NCBI GenBank assembly: GCA_026417715.1
Contig: JAOACU010000195.1
Span: 1 to 5,737, forward strand
Length of the DNA stretch: 5,737 nucleotides
DNA from: Anaerolineae bacterium
GTDB taxonomy: Bacteria; Chloroflexota; Anaerolineae; UBA4142
Direction of reading: 5' to 3'
The notes beneath the pieces are model-generated. The model ran no database searches. It saw only the letters and a list, made by a program, of their open reading frames with translations, and was not told the origin of the DNA. A program made the translations under genes and the position numbers. Numbering within the stretch: the first letter of the stretch is position 1; the number at the start of each line of letters is the position of its first letter. Below are positions 1 through 5,299 of the stretch, one piece after another.

Positions 1-28
1 TGGGCTCGGAGATGTGTATAAGAGACAG
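1..28 (+). other. Nextera transposase adapter left in the assembly
   Basis: The first 28 bases match the read-2 side Nextera adapter, ending in the transposase mosaic end AGATGTGTATAAGAGACAG. This is library sequence, not genome. An ATG inside it (base 12) opens a spurious plus-strand ORF beginning MCIRDR, a signature of adapter contamination in protein databases. Genomic sequence starts at base 29. Confidence 0.97.
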
Positions 29-683
29 GGTATATTATTGTCGCCGAGAAGATACTATTTTCCGATTGTCCTGTAGCGCGAATCTTCATCAATTCGAGTT
101 CAGTGTCTGCAACTCGACGCGCAAACTCTTGTCGGAGCTCTTTACTGGCTTGACGCTCCTTCTTTCTGTGCAATTCTCGCAAGTCTTTGGCAGCTTGCGA
201 AAGCACATTGAGTTGGGCAGGTGTGACTACACTTCCCAAGTCAGCATACTCGGTTATATCTTTGCGCAGAAGGCAAACACGGCTGGGATCATTCAAACGA
301 ATACCATATTCGTAGTTACGATACAGCCCACCTTCAGTCAAATTGGCTGAAGTTACAATACCCATCACTGCATCCGCAATATAGACTTTGGCGTGCAAAC
401 CTGGCAAATAAGTCACGATCGTATGAGGTATTTCTTTGGCAAGCATCACTAGCGCTGATAGTTCTGTAGAACCCCGCAACACATTATCAGGTGCAAGATC
501 GGTAACAACACGAATAGACACTAATTTCTCCAAGCCACGCTGTTTCAGTACTGATATGACTTGTTCGATTGGAGTGACGGAAATATATGGTGAAACCAAC
601 AAGGCGCTTTCGGTCACCTGGTACAATAGCTCTTTAAAGACAACGTCCCAACGTGGCGGAACAAATTCTATTGGGGTACGCAT
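29..683 (-). CDS. PLD-like (HKD) nuclease family protein, C-terminus cut off by contig end
   Basis: Probable phosphodiesterase of the phospholipase D superfamily, whose HKD motifs act through a phospho-histidine intermediate. About 218 codons are visible from ATG 683, then the frame runs into adapter. Residues 94-125 carry one HKD signature: PGLHAKVYIAD (H97, K99, D104), then TSANLTEGG (S112, N114) and RNYEYGI (E125). A single HKD motif suggests a homodimer, as in the Nuc and BfiI nucleases. Residues about 155-205 form a charged, probably coiled-coil helix rich in K, R and E. The start follows an in-frame TGA at 692-690 and has GGTGA six bases upstream. From memory, proteins with this layout continue into a C-terminal domain and total about 350-400 residues, which I cannot check here. 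It lies 34 bases after the zinc-ribbon gene, probably co-transcribed. G+C is low (23 of 60 in bases 301-360). A nuclease is likelier than a lipase because there is no signal peptide, but the substrate is unknown. Confidence 0.85.
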
Positions 684-717
684 ATCCCTTCACCAAATAA
701 AAAACACCTTATAGTCT

Positions 718-927
718 TCAGAAACTCCATCCTGTACAGAAATCATACCCACAGTTTTGACAAATCCCGCCGTAATAATCAAGGTATTTCCAATCAATCA
801 GCTCTTCACGACACTGCGGGCATCGAAGGTAAACCTTAAAAGAATTATCTACATTGTGCTTTTTGACTTTCTTCACGGTTTTTCTTTTTTGCCTACGTTG
901 TTCCTTGCTTCCCAAGCCATTTTTCAT
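718..927 (-). CDS. Small basic zinc-ribbon protein, 69 aa
   Basis: Function not recognised. Residues 8-23 are almost all Lys, Arg and Gln, and a predicted zinc ribbon follows with two CxxC knuckles: CPQC at 36-39 and CQNC at 56-59, 16 residues apart. C64 is a possible extra ligand. Such small basic zinc ribbons usually bind nucleic acid or mediate protein contacts. The C-terminus ends in an aromatic-rich YDFCTGWSF. It has its own ribosome-binding region (AGGGGGAAGAG just upstream of ATG 927). It starts 23 bases after the hydrolase stop and ends 34 bases before the PLD start, so it is most likely translated from the same mRNA as the PLD gene. G+C is low (20 of 60 in bases 841-900), like the PLD gene and unlike the hydrolase. 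The spaced cysteines and good ribosome-binding site argue that it is real; the overlapping plus-strand ORF has neither. Confidence 0.75.
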   Translation of the reverse strand: MKNGLGSKEQRRQKRKTVKKVKKHNVDNSFKVYLRCPQCREELIDWKYLDYYGGICQNCGYDFCTGWSF

Positions 928-950
928 TCTCTCTTCCCCCTATAAAATTC

Positions 951-1757
951 TCACTCTTTACCCAAAAACTCCATCACCACGCGATTAAACTCTTCTGTCG
1001 CTTCGATATGCGGCAAGTGACCTACACCGCGCATCGTGATCAATCGCGCGTTCGGAATCGCCGCGACAAGTGCGTGCGCGTTGGCATACGGCATCAACGG
1101 GTCACAATCGCCGTGAATGACAAGCGTGGGTACGCGAATCTCGGCAAGGCGCGCTCCAATCCCATTCTGAATGTGCCACGTCGCTGCGCGCAGTTGTCGC
1201 TGATATGCCTCCAACGACATTTGGAAACGATAGCCGTGCTCGATCGCGCGCGCCACATCTTCGGGGTGTGATTCGGCAAAACCCGGTCCGGTGATCACGG
1301 CGTACGAACGACGTACGCGCGTTTCAATGTCCTCGTTGGGATCGCGCACCAGAAGCGCGGCAACTTCGGGCGCGGCAGGGGTATGCAATGCGCCGCCCGC
1401 CGATGTGGCGACGAGCACCAACTTGCGCACGCGCGCCGGATGCCGCACCGCCAAGTGTTGCGCGATGAATCCACCCATCGAAACGCCGACGACGAACGCG
1501 GCATCCAAGCCCAGATTTTCAAGCACGCCCGCCACATCGTCCGCCATATCCGCGATGGTGTACTCGTGCGCGCTGGTGCCGCTATCGCCCGCGTCGCGAT
1601 TGTCCAGATTGATCACGCGATATTTCCGCGCGAACGGTTCGATTTGTTTCACCCAACCGAGCCGCGAACCACCCAAGCCCGGAATCAAAACGAGGGGTGT
1701 ACCCGCGCCGTATTCGTCGTAGTAAATCGTCTGTGAACCAATTGAGGTTGTAGGCAT
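951..1757 (-). CDS. Alpha/beta-fold hydrolase
   Basis: 268-residue serine hydrolase of the alpha/beta-hydrolase fold, a normal length for the family, with no signal peptide, so cytoplasmic. Visible motifs in order: oxyanion-hole strand LVLIPGLGG (22-30), NRDAGDSG (53-60), nucleophile elbow GVSMGG (91-96, S93), catalytic acid in HGDCDPLMP (215-223, most likely D219) and catalytic His in GVGHLPH (H247). The triad is complete, so it should be active. Overall it resembles 3-oxoadipate enol-lactonase and methylesterase-type hydrolases, but motifs alone do not give the substrate. The open frame extends 67 codons further upstream to 1958, overlapping the DUF2442 gene. I chose ATG 1757 because GAGGAA lies at 1766-1761 with proper spacing and the family's first strand begins just after it. 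Strongly GC-rich (42 of 60 in bases 1381-1440). It follows DUF2442 by 76 bases and precedes the zinc-ribbon gene by 23. Confidence 0.95.
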   Translation of the reverse strand: MPTTSIGSQTIYYDEYGAGTPLVLIPGLGGSRLGWVKQIEPFARKYRVINLDNRDAGDSGTSAHEYTIADMADDVAGVLENLGLDAAFVVGVSMGGFIAQHLAVRHPARVRKLVLVATSAGGALHTPAAPEVAALLVRDPNEDIETRVRRSYAVITGPGFAESHPEDVARAIEHGYRFQMSLEAYQRQLRAATWHIQNGIGARLAEIRVPTLVIHGDCDPLMPYANAHALVAAIPNARLITMRGVGHLPHIEATEEFNRVVMEFLGKE

Positions 1758-1833
1758 TTGTTCCTCGTGTCCAAAATATGGTGATGCTACAAATGACACT
1801 CTCAGCATTACTTTTTGATCACTACCCAAAATA

Positions 1834-2202
1834 TCAACGGCGTAGACGCGACTGTTTCGCGATACGCTTGGATTGTATACGATAGTCCACCTTTTTCTCT
1901 GCAAGCATCTTGCTCGTACTATGCATCGGTCCAATAAAATCCCAAATTCGGATCTCATCGTTGATGGCGCATTTGTCTGGATCCCAAATTACCATTGTAC
2001 CGTCTTGACTGATTTCGTACTTTGCGCGCTCGGCAGGTGAAGCGTTATGCACAGTAGGAATCCACCACAGCGGAATCGAAAGCACTCGTCCATCAGTGAG
2101 TTCAAAATGGATATATCGCTCATCGAACCGAACGTTCTGGACGCGTGTCTCGCGCGGAAACGTATAAGCCGAAATGGAATATTGAATTTTGTGACGCTTC
2201 AC
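1834..2202 (-). CDS. DUF2442 family protein
   Basis: About 122 residues if begun at GTG 2202. Residues about 19-92 fit the DUF2442 pattern: a two-strand start (RVQNVRFDERYIHFEL), DGRVLSIPLWWIPTV, then ERAKYEISQDG, VIWDP and a final NDEIRIWDFIG. The family's function is unsettled; members often sit beside DUF4160 proteins in what look like toxin-antitoxin pairs, but no DUF4160 gene is in this window. Residues 93-122 form a basic tail beyond the usual core of about 80 residues. The start is uncertain: the frame stays open to ATG 2262, but that would translate a 7-bp repeat array and overlap the HerA gene end by 19 bases. GTG 2202 has GGAGGA, supplied by the repeat, about 10-11 bases upstream. 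The gene lies 41 bases after HerA. G+C is intermediate (28 of 60 in bases 1921-1980). Confidence 0.8.
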   Translation of the reverse strand: MKRHKIQYSISAYTFPRETRVQNVRFDERYIHFELTDGRVLSIPLWWIPTVHNASPAERAKYEISQDGTMVIWDPDKCAINDEIRIWDFIGPMHSTSKMLAEKKVDYRIQSKRIAKQSRLRR

Positions 2203-2213
2203 CCTTGAATCTG

Positions 2214-2241
2214 TCCTCCGTCTTCCGTCCTTCGTCCTCCG
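2214..2241 (-). repeat. Four tandem degenerate heptamers, unit TCCTYCG (plus strand)
   Basis: Bases 2214-2241 read as four consecutive 7-bp units of the type TCCTCCG, TCTTCCG or TCCTTCG, followed by a partial unit. In the mRNA sense they are CGGAGGA-type units. They fill most of the 41-base gap between HerA and DUF2442, and the GGAGGA of the last unit may serve as the DUF2442 ribosome-binding site. Confidence 0.85.
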
Positions 2242-2243
2242 TC

Positions 2244-4016
2244 CTACACCGCCTCGCGCCACTCGCTCCGTCCGCGCGCCTTGCGTTCCTCGCGCACCAT
2301 CATTTCGCGCGACTCGGTGAGTACTTCACTACGCGCCTCTTCAAGTTTCTTGACCACGTCAATATCATTGCCCCCTTCCTTCGATTCGCGCGCGCCGACA
2401 CGCACCATCACCGGCACGCGCACGAGCGGACCCAAGATCACTGCTTCGCCCACGTTCAAGCCGGGCAAATCGGCGAGTAGACCTTCGCTGATACTTTCGG
2501 ACGATTGGCGCACCGCTTGTTGGTCTTGCGGATTCGTGAGGCGCATAATGATTTGCGAGTTACATTGCGACAGCGTATCTCCGTGCACTTTGTACGGACG
2601 TTGCGTGATGAGAATGAGGAACAGACCAAACTTGCGTCCCTCCGATGCGATGCGCTTGATGATGGAAGCGGCTTGGGATTGTGCGCCAACACCGCCGGGC
2701 ACAAAATTGTGCGCCTCTTCCAAAACGAAAAAGACCGGACGCGGCAATCCTTCGTTCACCGCGCGCCCCCACGCCTCGCGCAACACCTTGTCCACCACAA
2801 ACTCGGCAATCCACTGATCTACACCCGCGAGATCAATCACCGAGAGCGTCATCGGTTTCAGCAAATCGTCCATCGGCACATCGTTGAACCCCCAGATGTC
2901 AATCTTGGTGAGTCGTTCGATGTACTTGAGTGCCTTTTGCGCGCCCGTGATCGCATCCCACGATACGCGCTTGCTCTCGTTCGATTTCTTTTCGCGCGGC
3001 GCAAGTTCTTCGGGTTCGTCCTTGCCTAAATCGTCGAAGGTAATGTCGGCTTTGGCAGCGATACGTTCTGCCACGACGCGATCAAATTCTTTTTCATCAC
3101 CGATAGCCGGACTGAGCGCGCGTGGTCCGCGCGGCGCGGTGGCATCGCCTGCATCTGCCAATTGTTGCAACTCATCGAGAAACGTCGCGGCAGTGTAATC
3201 GCGCCCTTGCAATCTTTCATACACCGTTTGCACCGCCTTGCGAATGTTCGTCGCGCCTTCACCGATGCCGGTCATCTGGCACAGTTCGTCGGGTTCGAGT
3301 TTGGAAAACTGCATCGTGAATTTTTCCGCGCCGCCGATTTCCGCATCGGGAATGCGCCCACTTTGCGTCGTCGGTAGGCGATACACTTGCACGCGATCAG
3401 CGAAACGCGTCGGACGATTCTGGCGATCGCGTCGCATCACCACGTAATCGCTGTTCGGATCGAAGACGACAATCGTGCCGCCGAGTTGCAATAACTTTTC
3501 GAGAATCACGCCCACCGCGTACGATTTGCCCGCGCCCGTCTGCGCAATCACCGCCAGATGTCGCCGCAAGCCATTCGGGTTGAGGAGCACGGGCACGCTG
3601 GGACGATTGATGAGCGTGCCGATTTCGATACCGCTCGTAATGTTCGTTGAGAAGAATCGGCGCAAGAGATCATCGGGCGCGAGTGAGACGGCGGTGCCCG
3701 GTGTCGCGGCGTGTCGCGGAAAACGTACCGCGCCATCGTCATCGAGATAACCGAGCACTTGTGCCGTGCCTTGCACAATCGGTGGTGATGATTTCAGGCG
3801 ATTGAGAATCGCTTCGACTTCAGTGTAGCCCAGCGACGCGTTGAGCAAACGCGAAGACACATTCAACGCGGTCACTTGCGCCAATACCTCGATGTGCCGA
3901 TGTCCTTCGTGCACGGGAACGATGTACTCCAAACGCGGCGGCGCGCTTTCGCGCGTCGCCACAAAGGTAAACTCGTTCGTACTCACTTCACCTACAATGT
4001 AACCGACTGCGGACAT
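2244..4016 (-). CDS. herA: HerA-like DNA-translocating ATPase (DUF87 family)
   Basis: Predicted hexameric pumping ATPase of the HerA/FtsK superfamily; relatives move along double-stranded DNA and work with nucleases such as NurA in end resection or in defence complexes. 590 residues. The N-terminal 120 residues resemble the HAS-barrel (GYIVGEVSTNEFTFVA at the start). Walker A is AQTGAGKS (158-165) and Walker B is VFFVLEEAHNF with E433/E434. RIASEGRKFG, ITQRP (470-474) and SQIIMRLTN with R492, a candidate arginine finger, follow as in HerA. A charged, probably disordered insertion at about 290-350 lengthens it. The tail from about 545 is a charged helix. I chose ATG 4016 over the upstream ATG 4046 because GAGGTGA lies at 4025-4019 and the extra ten residues are encoded by the edge of a repeat array. 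No NurA gene is in the window; the PLD nuclease is the nearest candidate partner. The symbol is at family level only. Confidence 0.93.
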   Translation of the reverse strand: MSAVGYIVGEVSTNEFTFVATRESAPPRLEYIVPVHEGHRHIEVLAQVTALNVSSRLLNASLGYTEVEAILNRLKSSPPIVQGTAQVLGYLDDDGAVRFPRHAATPGTAVSLAPDDLLRRFFSTNITSGIEIGTLINRPSVPVLLNPNGLRRHLAVIAQTGAGKSYAVGVILEKLLQLGGTIVVFDPNSDYVVMRRDRQNRPTRFADRVQVYRLPTTQSGRIPDAEIGGAEKFTMQFSKLEPDELCQMTGIGEGATNIRKAVQTVYERLQGRDYTAATFLDELQQLADAGDATAPRGPRALSPAIGDEKEFDRVVAERIAAKADITFDDLGKDEPEELAPREKKSNESKRVSWDAITGAQKALKYIERLTKIDIWGFNDVPMDDLLKPMTLSVIDLAGVDQWIAEFVVDKVLREAWGRAVNEGLPRPVFFVLEEAHNFVPGGVGAQSQAASIIKRIASEGRKFGLFLILITQRPYKVHGDTLSQCNSQIIMRLTNPQDQQAVRQSSESISEGLLADLPGLNVGEAVILGPLVRVPVMVRVGARESKEGGNDIDVVKKLEEARSEVLTESREMMVREERKARGRSEWREAV

Positions 4017-4018
4017 AG

Positions 4019-4025
4019 TCACCTC
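4019..4025 (-). promoter_or_regulatory. Ribosome-binding site deciding the HerA start
   Basis: In mRNA sense GAGGTGA is followed by CT and then ATG 4016. It matches the 16S anti-Shine-Dalgarno sequence well and favours the ATG at 4016 over the in-frame ATG at 4046. Confidence 0.8.
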
Positions 4026-4033
4026 GTTCCGAG

Positions 4034-4096
4034 TTTCAGGTTTCAAGTTTCAGGTTCGCAGTTTCAAGGTTCTAACTTTAAACCTGAAACTTGCAA
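4034..4096. repeat. Nine in-register degenerate heptamers that flip orientation
   Basis: The 63 bases just beyond the nitrilase stop codon divide into nine 7-bp units. Units from 4034 to 4068 follow TTTCARG (one, 4055-4061, is diverged). Units from 4076 to 4096 follow the reverse complement, CYTGAAA-like. As a result bases 4044-4056 and 4081-4093 are perfect 13-bp inverted repeats around a 24-base loop. The array fills most of the nitrilase-HerA gap and ends just before the HerA ribosome-binding region. Confidence 0.88.
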
Positions 4097-4924
4097 CTAG
4101 TAATTTCGCACGATGGCGCGATACAACGCCGGCTGGCGACTCTGCATCGTTTGCAATTCTTCGCGCGCTTTTTTCACGGCATCCAAATCTATCTTGGCGA
4201 TCGCGTACGCTTCTTTCGGCTGATCCTTTTCGTCACGTCCGACACTTGCAAGAATTTCGCCGCGCGGACCAATCACCGCGCTTTCACCACCAAACGTGTA
4301 GGTGTACTCTTCGCCGATGCGATTCACACCGACCACAAACATCGAATTTTCGAGGGCACGTGCGCGCAAATACGTTTGCCATTCGGCAATCGTTTGCGCT
4401 TCCCAATTCGCCGGCGCCACGATGAGTTCCGCACCATCGAGTGCAAGCGCGCGCGTCGCTTCGGGGAAGGCGACATCCCAACCTAGGAGCAAGCCCACTG
4501 TGCCAAAGTTCGTTTGGAAAACGGGAAAACGAAAGCCGCCGCGAAAAATCGGTCGCTCTTCCGGTTTCAAGTGAACTTTGTGATACTGCCCTACGGGCGC
4601 GCCATCGGGTCCGAGCAAAATTGCCGCGTCGTACACCACGCTTTCGACCTTGTGTTTGACGACCATACCGAACGCCAAGTACGTTTCGTATCGAGCCACG
4701 CGCGCGCCCAGCGTTTCGATGACATAGCCGGGCACAGGTTCGGCGAATTCGGCAAAACGCACACCACATTCGTAGCCTGTAGTCGCAAGTTCGGGAAAAA
4801 CAATCAAATCCACCTTTTGCGCCGCGCAAATGTGATCAATGATGTCGCCCATTCGATCCAAATTTTTCTGCACGTCGTTCAAGCGTGGTTGAAATTGTGC
4901 AATCGCTACAAAAATTTCACGCAT
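4097..4924 (-). CDS. Nitrilase-superfamily (carbon-nitrogen hydrolase) protein lacking the catalytic Cys
   Basis: 275 residues, the usual length for the nitrilase superfamily, whose members hydrolyse amides or nitriles with a Glu-Lys-Cys triad. Seen here: FPELATTGY with E45, YHKVHL with K116, and the nucleophile-elbow region GLLLGWDVAFPEA at 144-156. That last motif normally reads (I/L)C(Y/W)DxxFPE with the catalytic Cys, but residue 148 is Gly (codon GGT, 4483-4481). Only C33 and C53 are present and neither is near the site. The rest is well conserved: APANW (170-174), RARALENSMFVVGVNR (187-202) and FGGESAVIGPRG (211-222). It is therefore either a catalytically dead homologue kept for binding or regulation, or a one-base (TGT to GGT) change or sequencing error. 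Start ATG 4924 has GAGGA at 4936-4932. It is probably the first gene of the minus-strand operon. Confidence 0.92.
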   Translation of the reverse strand: MREIFVAIAQFQPRLNDVQKNLDRMGDIIDHICAAQKVDLIVFPELATTGYECGVRFAEFAEPVPGYVIETLGARVARYETYLAFGMVVKHKVESVVYDAAILLGPDGAPVGQYHKVHLKPEERPIFRGGFRFPVFQTNFGTVGLLLGWDVAFPEATRALALDGAELIVAPANWEAQTIAEWQTYLRARALENSMFVVGVNRIGEEYTYTFGGESAVIGPRGEILASVGRDEKDQPKEAYAIAKIDLDAVKKAREELQTMQSRQPALYRAIVRNY

Positions 4925-4932
4925 ATCACTTT

Positions 4933-4960
4933 CCTCAAACCTTGAACTTTGAACCTGAAA
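4933..4960 (-). repeat. Four tandem degenerate heptamers, CYTGAAA-type
   Basis: Bases 4933-4960 read as four consecutive 7-bp units, CCTCAAA, then two CTTGAA-like units, then CCTGAAA. They are the same unit type as the array at 4034-4096 and lie in the 5' leader of the nitrilase gene. The unit nearest the gene contributes the GAGG of its ribosome-binding site. Confidence 0.85.
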
Positions 4961-4963
4961 CCC

Positions 4964-4992
4964 ATTTTATCACAAATAGCACGAATGTTCAA
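4964..4992 (-). promoter_or_regulatory. Sigma70-type promoter for the minus-strand genes
   Basis: In minus-strand sense a -35 box TTGAAC (4992-4987) is followed by a 17-base spacer and a -10 box TAAAAT (4969-4964). Transcription would start near 4957, giving a leader of about 33 bases made largely of heptamers. The boxes match consensus in 4 of 6 and 5 of 6 positions. Confidence 0.6.
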
Positions 4993-5110
4993 TTCGCATT
5001 GAAACATAGGCAGTGCTGGTGTAGAGTCTGTTGACAGGCGAATAAATCTTGTGATGAGCAAAGCGAATCTATCACTCTAACAACTTTGCACCAGCCGCGC
5101 AGAATCCGAT
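4993..5110. other. Region between divergent promoters with long imperfect inverted repeat
   Basis: The whole gap between the nitrilase and TAXI genes is 375 bases, and no protein of normal size is visible in it. Between the two promoters, GCTGGTG (5015-5021) pairs with CACCAGC (5089-5095), and TAGAGT (5022-5027) pairs with ACTCTA (5074-5079) if 9 bases bulge on one side. Inside the loop are two direct repeats GCGAATnnATC at 5038-5048 and 5063-5073, 25 bases apart. These could be regulator sites or an RNA hairpin. The function is not known. Confidence 0.4.
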
Positions 5111-5139
5111 TTGATTTATTTTGTGCAATTGGATATAAT
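5111..5139 (+). promoter_or_regulatory. Promoter of the TAXI receptor gene with overlapping palindrome
   Basis: TTGATT (5111-5116), a 17-base spacer and a perfect TATAAT (5134-5139) form a strong sigma70-type promoter. A palindrome, TTGTGCAATT (5121-5130) against AATTGC plus ACAA (5137-5147, one bulged A), covers the -10 box, as expected of a repressor operator. Transcription would start near 5146, about 155 bases before the gene. Confidence 0.7.
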
Positions 5140-5145
5140 TGCAAC

Positions 5146-5299
5146 AAGATTCCTCTAACATCTTCTTTTACCTTCCCCTAACTTCAAATCGAGGAGGTGA
5201 TGACGGCTGATGAAGGGATTGCCTCCCTTGATAGCGCATATTGCTTAGGCGAGTGAATAATTTCGTGATGACGCGAAAAATTTAGGAAGGAGGAAAGAA
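5146..5299 (+). promoter_or_regulatory. Structured 5' leader with candidate upstream ORF and switchable SD
   Basis: The leader holds a near-perfect Shine-Dalgarno, GAGGAGGTGA (5191-5200), far from the lipoprotein start. Two tiny ORFs follow it: ATG 5200, 18 codons plus stop, with the ATG too close to the SD; and ATG 5210, encoding MKGLPPLIAHIA and ending at 5248, 12 bases from the SD. A hairpin pairs AAGGGA (5213-5218) with TCCCTT (5224-5229). The CCTCC at 5222-5226 can instead pair with GGAGG at 5193-5197 or with GGAGG at 5289-5293, the lipoprotein SD. A second hairpin spans 5261-5278. The sequence GTGATGACG occurs twice (5197-5205, 5265-5273). I do not recognise a known riboswitch. Confidence 0.45.

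Noticed and set aside
12..350. Plus-strand ORF starting MCIRDR
   Set aside because: It starts inside the sequencing adapter and lies antisense to the PLD gene, whose HKD motif is clear on the other strand.
1781..1816. Hairpin GTGATGCT/AGCATTAC followed by a run of T on the plus strand, terminator-like
   Set aside because: No plus-strand gene ends there, and in the minus-strand transcript the T-run is on the wrong side and the stem is weak.
1758..1958. 67-codon N-terminal extension of the alpha/beta hydrolase
   Set aside because: It overlaps the DUF2442 gene in another frame, resembles no domain, and the ATG at 1757 has a good ribosome-binding site.
2281..3198. Several long plus-strand ORFs opposite HerA (2281-2817, 2505-3029, 2884-3198)
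   Set aside because: They are by-products of high G+C opposite a conserved ATPase and have no recognisable motif or ribosome-binding site.
4017..4046. Upstream HerA start at 4046 (MKPETRNEVT)
   Set aside because: Those codons lie in the edge of the heptamer array and the ribosome-binding sequence, while GAGGTGA is correctly placed for ATG 4016.
4034..4096. Heptamer array considered as a CRISPR remnant
   Set aside because: The units are 7 bp, contiguous and without spacers.
5031..5036. Consensus -35 box TTGACA
   Set aside because: No -10 box lies at 16-18 bases downstream; the better promoter is at 5111-5139.
5198..5213. TGATGA/CTGA motifs resembling C/D-box RNA
   Set aside because: The spacing and terminal stem of a C/D RNA are missing, such RNAs are not known from bacteria, and TGATGA partly reflects an SD next to an ATG.
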